From positions 1-50,734 of the forward strand of contig JAFKFS010000021.1 of the NCBI GenBank assembly GCA_017308115.1: a DNA stretch of 50,734 nucleotides, given 5' to 3'. The DNA is from Bordetella sp. Its GTDB lineage: Bacteria; Pseudomonadota; Alphaproteobacteria; Caulobacterales; Caulobacteraceae. Positions within the stretch are counted from its first letter, which is position 1, and each line of letters starts with the position of its first letter. The notes beneath the pieces are model-generated. The model searched no databases. It saw only the letters and a program-made list of their open reading frames with translations, and had not been told where the DNA came from. This document shows positions 15,735-23,903 of this stretch, piece by piece. Both the position numbers and the translations under genes were made by a program.

Positions 15735-15840
15735 CGATGCCGGACTTCGCTGTCCGTCACGCTTGGAATTCGTCCACGACCCGAACCTGTATGACGGCAG
15801 GGTCTGCGCCGCGATGAAAAAGGCGCGCGTCCCGCTGGAT
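15735..15840 (+). pseudogene. Decayed copy of the 5' end of the YffB-like gene
   Basis: These 106 bp align with 16348-16455, the upstream region and first 22 codons of the ArsC/Spx-like gene at 16390. Shared blocks include GCTGTCCGTCACGCTTGGA and AAGGCGCGCG. The start codon has become ACG, two single-base deletions break the frame, and the similarity stops at 15840, where a T-run begins. It is a remnant and not expressed as a functional protein. Confidence 0.85.
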
Positions 15841-15914
15841 TTTTTTATGCGGCTTTCATAGCGACGACTTTCGTGATCATCCTGCGGTTACAGTCAAGCT
15901 GAAGGAATGTTGCG

Positions 15915-16319
15915 ATGGTCGAGGCGGACTTTCAGAGCATATTTTCCAATGCCGCAGTTCCGCAGAAGGTCGTCCTGATCGCCCTGCTTTCGGCCGTTCC
16001 TGTTGTTTGTTTCTGCGTTCTGTTGGCGTTGAGGGACATTTCAAGGTCTGGCCCGTGGAAGCGCGTCATCTCGATCGTCTTGATCGGCGGGCCGATGGTG
16101 GGCTTGCTGGTTGGCGCAATGAACAGCTTTCACATGGCGCAAACCATCCAGCGCTTGCCGTTTGACGTGACGGCCAAACAACTCGCGCCGGGCATTATGG
16201 AGGTTTCGACCTTTGTGGGTCTGGGCGCGTTTGTAGGCCTCGTCGCCGGGGCTGCGCATCTGACGCTCAAGCGGATCGAAGCGCGGAGGCGGGCAAGGCG
16301 CATGCATATCGGGGTTTGA
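15915..16319 (+). CDS. Three-TM membrane protein with weak ExbB/MotA resemblance
   Basis: The 134-residue protein has hydrophobic segments near residues 18-40, 51-70 and 94-116 and a basic C-terminus (KRIEARRRARRMH). The stretch TAKQLAPGIMEVSTFVGLGAFVGLVAG recalls the pore segment of MotA/TolQ/ExbB proteins, but the protein is much shorter and no partner gene is adjacent. It lies exactly between a broken and an intact copy of the YffB-like 5' region, and its codon use looks less GC-biased than that of its neighbours. This suggests insertion or a duplication event. Function is unknown. Confidence 0.65.
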   Translation: MVEADFQSIFSNAAVPQKVVLIALLSAVPVVCFCVLLALRDISRSGPWKRVISIVLIGGPMVGLLVGAMNSFHMAQTIQRLPFDVTAKQLAPGIMEVSTFVGLGAFVGLVAGAAHLTLKRIEARRRARRMHIGV

Positions 16320-16389
16320 ATGAGGGGCGTTTGACCCCTTCGCGCTTCGATGCCAGACCCCGGCTGTCCGTCACGCTTGGAGTTCGCCC

Positions 16390-16743
16390 ATGACCCGCAC
16401 CCTGTATGGCATCAAGGCCTGCGACACGATGAAGAAGGCGCGCGCCTGGCTGGATGAGAACGGCGTGGCCTATGACTTCCATGACTATAAGGCCGCAGGG
16501 GCGAACCGCGCCGAGGTGGAGCGCTGGGTCGCTGAGCATGGCTGGGAGAAGGTGCTGAACCGGGCGGGCACGACCTTCCGCAAGCTGCCCGACGCCGACA
16601 AGGCCGATATCGACGCCGCCAAGGCGGTCGACCTGATGCTGGCCCAGCCGTCGATGATCAAGCGGCCTGTGCTGGATCTGGGCGACGGGCGGACGCTGCT
16701 GGGCTTCAAGCCGGACATCTACGCCGAGGCCCTGAAGGGCTGA
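16390..16743 (+). CDS. ArsC/Spx-fold reductase, YffB-like
   Basis: The 117-residue protein starts MTRTLYGIKACDTMKKA, with the single cysteine (Cys11) in the CDTMKKA form that marks the YffB/Spx-like branch of the ArsC family. It contains the family segments [21 protein letters not shown] near the C-terminus. YffB relatives bind glutathione and are annotated as arsenate-reductase-like; their biological substrate is uncertain. A decayed copy of its 5' region lies about 610 bp upstream. It is distinct from the arsC gene at 15070. Confidence 0.88.
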   Translation: MTRTLYGIKACDTMKKARAWLDENGVAYDFHDYKAAGANRAEVERWVAEHGWEKVLNRAGTTFRKLPDADKADIDAAKAVDLMLAQPSMIKRPVLDLGDGRTLLGFKPDIYAEALKG

Positions 16744-16757
16744 GACGCGGCTGGGGC

Positions 16758-16994
16758 TCAGTCCTCGACGGCGGTGGTGGGGCGGTCGTGGCCGTCGGCG
16801 CGTTCGGTGATCCACTGGCCCGAGGCGTCTTCATATTCGATCCAGGCGGTGCGGTCCGGCACGCGCTGTTCGCGCGCGGCCGCCGAGGCCGCCGCCAACG
16901 CCGCTGCGTGGCTGGGGAAGGTCTCGGAATAGCTGTCGCCCAGTTGGTAGGCCCAGCCGCCGTCGTGCTGGACGATGCGATAGGTGATGTTCAT
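16758..16994 (-). CDS. Small DUF2188-like protein
   Basis: The 78-residue protein reads MNITYRIVQHDGGWAYQLGD, then a segment rich in alanine and arginine (FPSHAAALAAASAAAREQ), then WIEYEDASGQWITE. This short beta-helix-beta layout is like DUF2188 proteins of unknown function. The ATG at 16994 has GGAGG 6 nt upstream and is preferred over the one at 17021. It is convergent with the YffB-like gene. Confidence 0.7.
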   Translation of the reverse strand: MNITYRIVQHDGGWAYQLGDSYSETFPSHAAALAAASAAAREQRVPDRTAWIEYEDASGQWITERADGHDRPTTAVED

Positions 16995-17179
16995 GCTCGC
17001 CTCCGAGGGATCGGCGGCCAAGGTTGAACGGCGGCCGAAGCCTGTCGAGTCACGCTGTAGTGACGCATTACGAAGAGTTCATGCCCGGGGCTGCATCCAT
17101 GGGCGATCATCGCCGCCTCTTGTGATCAGAAGGCCGCCGCATCAGGCTCGGCCGACACTGAGAGGCAAAGGCCGAAATC

Positions 17180-17560
17180 ATGGATTCTGAAATCCTCATC
17201 CCTCTGGCGTTCTTTTCGATGATCGCCGCCATCGTTCTGGTGCCGACGTGGCTCAAGAGCCGTGAGCGTCGCGAGATGCAGGCCACGCTTCGGGCCTCCA
17301 TCGAGAAGGGGCAGTCCCTGCCGCCCGAAGTGATCGAAGCGATCAGCAAGGACAATGCGAAGTCGCCGGCGACGGCCATGCGTGATCTGCGGACCGGTGT
17401 GATCCTGCTGTCTGTGGCGATCGGCGCCGCCCTGTTCGGCTATGCGGTCAGTTTCGCCGAGATGGACGCCTTTTATCCCATCGTCGGGATCGCCGCGATC
17501 CCCGGCATGATCGGCCTGGCCTTTATTATCCTAAGCTTTTTCAACAAGAACAAAGGGTAA
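17180..17560 (+). CDS. DUF6249-like membrane protein
   Basis: The 126-residue protein has an N-terminal TM segment (about 5-23), a charged segment containing SRERREMQATLRASIEKGQ and LPPEVIEAI, and two further TM segments (about 73-90 and 96-118). The layout matches small inner-membrane proteins annotated as DUF6249, often found beside ECF sigma factor genes, as here. The sigma gene starts 22 nt downstream. A role as a sensor or partner of the sigma system is suggested only by context. Confidence 0.75.
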   Translation: MDSEILIPLAFFSMIAAIVLVPTWLKSRERREMQATLRASIEKGQSLPPEVIEAISKDNAKSPATAMRDLRTGVILLSVAIGAALFGYAVSFAEMDAFYPIVGIAAIPGMIGLAFIILSFFNKNKG

Positions 17561-17582
17561 GCGGCCGACAGGGAAGACCGTC

Positions 17583-18140
17583 ATGGCCCAACCCCTACGC
17601 GATCTGCACGATGTCGAGCTGGCCGGGCTGGCGGCCGGGGGCGGCCGCCGCGAGTTCGGCGAGTTGGTCCGCCGGCACGGCCCGGCCGTGCGGGGCCTGT
17701 TGCGCCGCATGGGCGCCCAGCCCGCCCTGGCCGACGACGTGGCCCAGGACGCCTTTCTTCTGGCGTTCGAGAAATGTGCCGAGTTCCGGGGCGAGGGCAC
17801 CTTCGCCGCCTGGATCAAGCGCATCGCCGCGCGCCTGTACCTGAGGCGCATCTCGAAGGAGGCGCGCTATGTCGCTGAAACCGAAACGGAAGACGCCGCG
17901 CCCGTCGTCGACAGCATCGGCCGCGTCGATCTGGACGAAGCCCTGAAGGGGCTCAGCGAGGCGGAGCGCCTGTGCGTCTCCCTGTGTCACGGGGCGGGGC
18001 TGTCGCACCCGGAAATCGCCGCGGCCATGAATTTGCCGCTTGGAACGGTGAAGTCTCATGTCAAGCGTGGTCTGGATAAACTTCGGGCCCGGCTACAGCC
18101 GGGGCCGGTTGCAATCGGGAGCGCATCCCATGTCGGCTGA
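17583..18140 (+). CDS. ECF-type RNA polymerase sigma factor
   Basis: The 185-residue protein has sigma region 2 (FGELVRRHGPAVRGLLRRMG through DDVAQDAFLLAFEKCAEFRG, about residues 25-75) and region 4 with helix-turn-helix LSHPEIAAAMNLPLGTVKSH (about residues 140-160). No region 1.1 or 3 is present, so it is an extracytoplasmic-function sigma factor that redirects RNA polymerase to a small regulon. The 3' end overlaps the next gene by 11 nt, which argues that the downstream membrane protein is its regulator. No autoregulated promoter could be defined. Confidence 0.93.
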   Translation: MAQPLRDLHDVELAGLAAGGGRREFGELVRRHGPAVRGLLRRMGAQPALADDVAQDAFLLAFEKCAEFRGEGTFAAWIKRIAARLYLRRISKEARYVAETETEDAAPVVDSIGRVDLDEALKGLSEAERLCVSLCHGAGLSHPEIAAAMNLPLGTVKSHVKRGLDKLRARLQPGPVAIGSASHVG

Positions 18141-18528
18141 CGAATTCGATCCGGCCATCGAACGGTTGTTCGCCCAGACGCCGCCCTTTCCCGATTCGGT
18201 CTTCTTTGAAGCCGATGTCGCCGCGCGGCTGAACAAGGCCTCGCGCGTGCGGTCCGTCGCCCTGTCGGCGGCGGGGCTGGTCGGGGGGCTGATCGCGGTG
18301 CGCGAACTTCTGAACGTCGACCTTCGCCTCGGGGCGGGCGGGGGGCTGGAGTCGGCGGGGCCGCACGGCGGGCTGGCGGTTCAGTCCCTGCTGGAGCGGT
18401 CCGAGTTGGGCGATGTCGCGCGCGCCGCCATGGGCTCCATGGGGGGGATGCAGATGTTCTGGGCCACGGCCGGGGTGCTGGTCGCCCTGCTGGCGGCGGG
18501 GGCGGTGAAGCTGTCGCAACAGATCTGA
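18130..18528 (+). CDS. Putative membrane anti-sigma factor
   Basis: The 132-residue protein has an N-terminal cytoplasmic part starting MSADEFDPAIERLFAQTPPF, a first hydrophobic stretch (SVALSAAGLVGGLIAV, about residues 44-59) and a second near the C-terminus (FWATAGVLVALLAAGAVKL). There is no zinc-binding HxxxCxxC anti-sigma motif. It overlaps the sigma factor gene by 11 nt, the usual arrangement for an anti-sigma factor; that role is inferred from position. The start is set by the ATG at 18130. Confidence 0.7.
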   Translation: MSADEFDPAIERLFAQTPPFPDSVFFEADVAARLNKASRVRSVALSAAGLVGGLIAVRELLNVDLRLGAGGGLESAGPHGGLAVQSLLERSELGDVARAAMGSMGGMQMFWATAGVLVALLAAGAVKLSQQI

Positions 18529-18672
18529 GCGCCGTTTTCCCGCCCCAGTCACGGCTTAGGGCTGGAAAAAGCCGTTTCGCGCCCAACGCCTGCGTTGCGG
18601 GCGTGACGCCGAACCTCTAGGGTCGCGGCGTTTTTATGATCGGCCTTGGCTGCATTTTTGGGGCGACGTTTC

Positions 18673-19437
18673 GTGGTTGATGTCTTCGAACAGGTCGAGG
18701 AGGAGCTTCGCTCCGAACGCTATAAGCGTCTGGCCCGCACCTGGCTGCCGGTCTTGGGCGGCCTGCTGGCCGTGGCCCTGGTCGCCGCCCTGGCCTGGTG
18801 GGGCTGGCAGTCCTATGTGAGTTCGCAGGCCGACAAGGCCTCGGCCGCCTATCAGCAGGGCGTCGACGCCCTGCAGGAAGGCAAGACCGCCGAAGCCAAG
18901 ACGGCCTTCGCCGAATCGGCCAAGGCGGGCGGCGGCTACAAGGCCCTGGCCCTGATGCAGCAGGCGGGCCTGGCCCAGGCCGAGAACAAGACGGCCGAGG
19001 CCGTGGCCCTGCTGGACGAAGCGGCCAAGGCGACGCGCGATCCGATTCTGTCGGACATCGCCGCGCTGAAGGCGGTCTTCCTGGTCATGGACACCGCCTC
19101 TCTGGAGGACGTCCAGAAGCGGCTGGAGCCGCTGACCGGCGAGAAACGCCCGATGTCGGCGTTCGCCCAGGAGGCCCTGGCCATGGCTCAACTGCAGCAC
19201 GGCAAGACCGCCGAGGCGCGCCAGACCTTCGTGCAACTGCAACTGGGCCAGGACGTGCCGGACCCGTTGCGCCAGCGCGCCCAGGCCGCAGTTCAGGCCA
19301 TCGACACCGGCACGGCCGCCAGCCTGGCCGCCATCGTCAAGGCCGCCGCCGCGCCGCCGACGCCGGTCCAGGCGGGTTCCGCCGCCGCTCCGGCCGCGGC
19401 TGCGGCTCAAGCGCCCGCCGCGACGCCCGCCCCCTGA
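18673..19437 (+). CDS. YfgM-like tetratricopeptide membrane protein
   Basis: The product (about 254 residues from a GTG start) opens VDVFEQVEEELRSERYKRL, has one TM segment (about residues 25-47), then TPR-like repeats in the periplasm (for example AAYQQGVDALQEGKTAEAKTAF cut at its edges) and an Ala/Pro-rich tail. This is the layout of the ancillary SecYEG subunit YfgM. The order yfgM-bamB-der is the same as in E. coli. The start is uncertain: TTG 18646 would add nine residues. I chose GTG 18673 because the conserved sequence begins there. Confidence 0.82.
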   Translation: MVDVFEQVEEELRSERYKRLARTWLPVLGGLLAVALVAALAWWGWQSYVSSQADKASAAYQQGVDALQEGKTAEAKTAFAESAKAGGGYKALALMQQAGLAQAENKTAEAVALLDEAAKATRDPILSDIAALKAVFLVMDTASLEDVQKRLEPLTGEKRPMSAFAQEALAMAQLQHGKTAEARQTFVQLQLGQDVPDPLRQRAQAAVQAIDTGTAASLAAIVKAAAAPPTPVQAGSAAAPAAAAAQAPAATPAP

Positions 19438-19460
19438 TTTGACTCCCTCGGGACGCATCC

Positions 19461-20882
19461 ATGACCAAAACCCTTAAAGTCGCTTTGATGAGCGGTCTGG
19501 CCCTGACCGTCGCCTCGTGCGGGACGGTGCGCAACGCCCTGCCGTTCGGCCTCGGCGGAAGCAAGGAGCCGGTTGCGACGGCGACCCAGGGGCAGCGCAT
19601 CTCCATCCTGGAATTCGAGCAGCAGCTGGCGCCGTCGGCGGCCCTGTCCGGCCGCGACTTCTTCCTGCCGGGTCCGCAGGCGGCCACGGCCTGGAGCCAG
19701 CCCGGCGGCAACGCCGAGAACGCCGTCGAGCACGTCATCGCCGCGCCGGACTTCGCCGTCGCCTGGCGTCGCGACATCGGCGCCGGATCGGCGAAGGACC
19801 GTCAGGTCATGTCCCCGGTGGTGGCCGAGGACGGCAAGATCTTCGTCATGGACGGCGAGGCGGGCGTGACCGCCGTGGACGCCGGCACCGGCGCCGTGCT
19901 GTGGAAGGCCAGCGTCAAGGTCGACGAGGCCGATCGCGGCCGCCGCTTCCTGGGCGTGGGCCTGGGCGGCGGTTCGGGCGGCGGCGGCTTCGGCGGCGGC
20001 ATCGCCGTGGGCGGCGGCAAGGTCTTCGTCTCGTCCGGCTATCGCGTCATGACGGCCTTCGACGCCAATACGGGCGCCGAGCTGTGGCGCACCCCGGTCG
20101 ATCTGCCGATCCACGGCGCGCCGACGGTGGCGGGCCAGCGGGTCTATGTCGTCGACGTCGACAACCAGCTGATGGCCTTCAACGTGGCCAACGGCCAGCA
20201 GGACTGGTCCTATCGCGGCATCACCGAGCCGGCTCGTATCATGCGCGCCTCCAGCCCGGCGGTCAGCGGCGGCACGGTGGTCGCGCCCTTCTCCTCGGGC
20301 CAGATCGTGGCCCTGCAGACGACCAACGGCCAGCCGGTGTGGGAGCAGGTGCTGTCGCGCACCAGCCGCACCAGCGCCCTGTCGGAACTGCGCGACATCG
20401 CCGGCCGTCCGGTCGTCAGCCGCGGCCAAGTCTACGCCATCAGCCAGTCGGGCGTGCTGCAGGTCATGGACCTGCGCAGCGGCCAGCCCAAGTGGTCCCT
20501 GCCCATCGTCGGGGTGAACCAGCCCCTGCCGGTCGGCGACGTGGTCTATGTGGTGTCCCAGGCGGGCGAACTGACCGTGGTCAACCGCGAGACGGGCCAG
20601 GTCTACTGGACCCGCGACCTGAACGAGGGCCGGGTGCGCAAGGAAGGCGGCTTCCTGGGCTTCGGCAAGCGCACCGTGCGCCCGATCTGGTCGGGTCCGA
20701 TCCTGGCGTCCAACCGTCTGGTCCTGGTCAATTCGGACGGCGAGGCCGTGGCCTTCGATCCCAAGACGGGCGCCCAGACGGCCAGCCTGAAGCTGGGTTC
20801 GGCCGCCTATATCGCCCCGGCCGCCTATAACGGCGCCCTCTATGTCCTGACCGACAAGGGTCAGCTGATCAGCATCCGCTGA
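19461..20882 (+). CDS. bamB: Outer membrane assembly lipoprotein BamB
   Basis: The 473-residue protein has a lipoprotein signal peptide (MSGLALTVASC, Cys20) and PQQ-like beta-propeller repeats such as GTGAVLWKASVKVDEADRG, NTGAELWRTPVDLPI, NGQPVWEQVLS and ETGQVYWTRDLN. BamB helps BamA insert outer-membrane beta-barrel proteins. It is longer than E. coli BamB (about 390), partly because of an N-terminal linker and a Gly-rich insertion near residues 170-185. It lies between the YfgM-like gene and der. Confidence 0.93.
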   Translation: MTKTLKVALMSGLALTVASCGTVRNALPFGLGGSKEPVATATQGQRISILEFEQQLAPSAALSGRDFFLPGPQAATAWSQPGGNAENAVEHVIAAPDFAVAWRRDIGAGSAKDRQVMSPVVAEDGKIFVMDGEAGVTAVDAGTGAVLWKASVKVDEADRGRRFLGVGLGGGSGGGGFGGGIAVGGGKVFVSSGYRVMTAFDANTGAELWRTPVDLPIHGAPTVAGQRVYVVDVDNQLMAFNVANGQQDWSYRGITEPARIMRASSPAVSGGTVVAPFSSGQIVALQTTNGQPVWEQVLSRTSRTSALSELRDIAGRPVVSRGQVYAISQSGVLQVMDLRSGQPKWSLPIVGVNQPLPVGDVVYVVSQAGELTVVNRETGQVYWTRDLNEGRVRKEGGFLGFGKRTVRPIWSGPILASNRLVLVNSDGEAVAFDPKTGAQTASLKLGSAAYIAPAAYNGALYVLTDKGQLISIR

Positions 20883-20913
20883 CCTTTTCACCGATTTAAG
20901 CTAGAAGGCCGAC

Positions 20914-22539
20914 ATGGCTCTGAAGGTCGCCATCGTCGGCCGCCCCAATGTGGGCAAGTCGACACTGTTCAACCGCCTCGTCGGCAAGCGCCTTGCGCTG
21001 GTCGATGATCGCCCCGGCGTGACCCGCGACCGCCGCTACGCCGACGGCGTGATCGGCGACATGGACCTGACCCTGATCGACACGGCGGGGTATGAGGACG
21101 TCACCGACGAAAGCTTGGAATCCCGGATGCGCGAGCAGACCGAGGCGGCGATCGAGGACGCGGACCTGATCCTGTTCATGATGGACGCGCGCGAAGGCGT
21201 GACCTCGCTGGACCGCATCTTCGCCGATCGCCTGCGCAAGGTGCACAAGCCCGTCGTCCTGCTGGCCAACAAGTCGGAAAGCCGCGAAAGCGGCGGCGGC
21301 GTGGGCGAGGCGCACGGCCTGGGCTTCGGCGAGCCGGTGCCGATCTCGGCCGAGCACGGCGAGGGCATGGCCGACCTGTATCAGGCGATCCTGGCCGCGT
21401 CGGAAGACATCTTCATCGAGGAAGTCGACGAGCCCGAAAAGCCGATCCGCATCGCGGTCATCGGCCGTCCGAACGCGGGCAAGTCGACGCTGATCAACCG
21501 CTTGATCGGCGACGATCGTCTGCTGACCGGACCCGAAGCCGGGATCACGCGCGATTCCATCTCGGTGGACTGGGTCTGGGAAGGGCGCAACATCCGCCTG
21601 ATCGACACCGCCGGGATGCGCCGCAAGGCCCGCGTCCAGGAGAAGCTGGAGAAGCTGTCGGTCGCCGACACCATCCGCGCCATCACCTTCGCCGAGGTGG
21701 TGATCATGGTGATGGACAAGGACGACGCCTTCGACACCCAGGACCTGCAGCTGGCCGATCTGGTCGAGCGGGAAGGGCGGGCGCTGGTCTATGTCGCCTC
21801 CAAATGGGATCTGGAGGAGGAGCCTCAGGCGCGCCTGTCCGAGCTGAAGCGTCTGGCCGACGACAAGCTGCCTCAACTGCGCGGCTCGCCCTTCGTGGCC
21901 CTGTCGTCGTTCAACGGGCGCGGCGTCGAGCGGCTGATGCCCGCGGTGCTTCAGGCCTATGACACCTGGTCGGTCAAGGTGAAGACCCGCGACCTGAACG
22001 ACTGGCTCGCCCTGGCGACCCAGAGGCACCCGCCGCCCGCCGTGGACGGCAAGCGCATCAAGCCGAAATACGTGGCTCAGACCAAGGCGCGTCCCCCGAC
22101 GTTCGTTCTGTTCGCCAGCCGCGCCTCGGCCATGCCGGACCACTACAAGCGCTATCTGATCAACTCGATCCGCGAGAGCTTCGACCTGCCGGGCACGCCG
22201 ATCCGCCTGACGGTCAAGTCGGGCTCGGCCAACCCCTACGCCGACGGCGGGGCCAAGTCGGGGCCGGAGCGCTTCAAGGGCGCGGCCAAGACCGCGCCGC
22301 GCCGCGTGCTGAAGGCCGAGAAGGAAGAGAAGCTGTCCAACCTGCCCGGCAAGGCGCTGGAGCAGAAGGTCAAGGCCGGAATCAAGCCCAAGGTGAAGCC
22401 TCTGGGCGGGCTGAAGGCCAGCGCGTCCAAGAAGTCGGGGACCAACGCCTTCGTCGGCAAGGGCGCGCGCGGCGGCGCTCGTCAGGTGTCCCGCTCGGGC
22501 CGCGTCCGCACGGGACAGAAGGGCGGCGCCAAGCGCTGA
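20914..22539 (+). CDS. der: Ribosome-associated GTPase Der (EngA)
   Basis: The 541-residue protein has two tandem GTPase domains with P-loops GRPNVGKS (residues 9-16) and GRPNAGKS (near residue 187), G3 motifs DTAGYED and DTAGMRR, and the KH-like domain with FVLFASRASAMPDHYKRYL. Der is needed for maturation of the 50S subunit. It is about 50 residues longer than E. coli Der: after residue 445 there is a Lys/Arg/Gly-rich tail with little predicted structure. An AAGG site lies upstream. It converges with the O-antigen-ligase-like gene. Confidence 0.97.
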   Translation: MALKVAIVGRPNVGKSTLFNRLVGKRLALVDDRPGVTRDRRYADGVIGDMDLTLIDTAGYEDVTDESLESRMREQTEAAIEDADLILFMMDAREGVTSLDRIFADRLRKVHKPVVLLANKSESRESGGGVGEAHGLGFGEPVPISAEHGEGMADLYQAILAASEDIFIEEVDEPEKPIRIAVIGRPNAGKSTLINRLIGDDRLLTGPEAGITRDSISVDWVWEGRNIRLIDTAGMRRKARVQEKLEKLSVADTIRAITFAEVVIMVMDKDDAFDTQDLQLADLVEREGRALVYVASKWDLEEEPQARLSELKRLADDKLPQLRGSPFVALSSFNGRGVERLMPAVLQAYDTWSVKVKTRDLNDWLALATQRHPPPAVDGKRIKPKYVAQTKARPPTFVLFASRASAMPDHYKRYLINSIRESFDLPGTPIRLTVKSGSANPYADGGAKSGPERFKGAAKTAPRRVLKAEKEEKLSNLPGKALEQKVKAGIKPKVKPLGGLKASASKKSGTNAFVGKGARGGARQVSRSGRVRTGQKGGAKR

Positions 22540-22558
22540 GGCTGAATACGCCTCGGCG

Positions 22559-23896
22559 TCAGCACGCCCGACCGCGCAGGCGGCGACCGGTCGCCGCCGC
22601 CGCCGTCCGCACGGGGGCTTCGTCCCCGAGCGTCAGTTTCAGCGCCAGGGCGACCATGACGACCCAGCGCAGTTCGTGCCAGTTCATGGCGATGCTTTCA
22701 CTCAGCATGGTGAAGGTGAAGGACGTCATCATGGGCACGGCCACCCAGCCGCCGGGGCTGGTGTAGGCCGCCCAAAGCGACTGCGCCCATATCTGCAACA
22801 GCCATAGGGCGAACAGGATCACGCCGCCCAGGCCCAGGGCGATGTAGATCTCCAGCCAGCCGCTGTGGGCGTTGGCCGGCAGGAAGTGGGCCTGATGCCC
22901 GATCCAGGCCTTGGGGCCGGTGAAGCCGGGGTCGTCCCATACCGCGCCGTAGCCGAAGCCGCGCCAGGGATGGTCGGCCATCTGCTGCATGATGCCCGAC
23001 CAGATTTCGGTGCGTCCCGTCAGGGTGGCGTCCTTGCCCAGCAGCCCCAGCACCATGTCGGTCTCAGCCGCGATCAGCAGGCCCGCGCCGATGACGAAGA
23101 CGACCGCCAGCCAGGTGGCGATCACGGCGCGCAGCGGGCCGGATTTCACCACGGCGACGAACCCCATGGAGCCGAGCGACAGCAGCAGGACCAGCAGGGC
23201 CGTCTTCGAGGTCGATAGGATGACCAGGGCGACGGACATGGCGGCCAGGCCGAACCAGAGCTTGCGCCGTTCGGGAACCATGATCCCGGCGGCCAGCAGG
23301 AAGATGGTGGTCTTGACCATGACGTGGCCGAGCGAATTCTTCTCGAGCCACAGGCCGCGCCAGGCGCCGGGGAAAAGCTCCTGCATCCGTCCGAAGTCCG
23401 GCAGGAGCGCTCCCAGCAGGAAGGAGATCACGACCAGGGCGCCCAGCGTTCCGGCCAGGATTTCCGTCAGGGTCCGCCAGCTCCAGCGGGACGCCAGGGC
23501 CACGCCGCCCAGGGTGGTGAACAGCAGGGCCGGAATCCGGCGCGCCGTCAGGTCCGGCATGATCGACCAGAAATAGGTGCCGGCCGTCAGCAGCAGCAGG
23601 GCGATCAGCAGGGGCGAGCGGATCATGCCCCTGATGGCGCGCCCGGGCCTCATGCCGACCAGGACCACCGCCATCAGATAGGCGGGGTAGTAGAAATTCC
23701 TGAGGAAGTCGGCCGAGCGGGCGCCGTAACCCGTCAGCGGCGCGCTCCAGAAGCCCACATAGGTCAGGATCAGGCCGATCGAGGCCGCAACGGCGACAAT
23801 GTCGGCCAGCGGCGCCGCGCGGATCAGCGGGGCGGCCCGGGGGGCCGTCAGGGGCTCCCGTGTCCGCATCGCCGACGCCTGATCTCCCCCGGGCAT
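22559..23896 (-). CDS. O-antigen ligase/ExoQ-like polysaccharide membrane protein
   Basis: The 445-residue protein has about ten to eleven TM segments and, near residues 290-345, the long periplasmic loop typical of O-antigen ligase/Wzy proteins, with WRGFGYGAVWDD and the conserved ANAHSGWLEIYIALG. It resembles ExoQ and holdfast-type polymerases. Its likely role is polymerising or ligating an undecaprenyl-linked exopolysaccharide. No glycosyltransferase genes are nearby, so the polymer cannot be named. The start is either 23896 or the internal ATG nine codons later. Confidence 0.87.
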   Translation of the reverse strand: MPGGDQASAMRTREPLTAPRAAPLIRAAPLADIVAVAASIGLILTYVGFWSAPLTGYGARSADFLRNFYYPAYLMAVVLVGMRPGRAIRGMIRSPLLIALLLLTAGTYFWSIMPDLTARRIPALLFTTLGGVALASRWSWRTLTEILAGTLGALVVISFLLGALLPDFGRMQELFPGAWRGLWLEKNSLGHVMVKTTIFLLAAGIMVPERRKLWFGLAAMSVALVILSTSKTALLVLLLSLGSMGFVAVVKSGPLRAVIATWLAVVFVIGAGLLIAAETDMVLGLLGKDATLTGRTEIWSGIMQQMADHPWRGFGYGAVWDDPGFTGPKAWIGHQAHFLPANAHSGWLEIYIALGLGGVILFALWLLQIWAQSLWAAYTSPGGWVAVPMMTSFTFTMLSESIAMNWHELRWVVMVALALKLTLGDEAPVRTAAAATGRRLRGRAC

Positions 23897-23903
23897 CGGC
23901 GCT

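Noticed and set aside
15673-15861. A 62-codon frame over the broken YffB-like copy
   Set aside because: It is in the wrong frame over a decayed duplicate with two small deletions; no ribosome-binding site.
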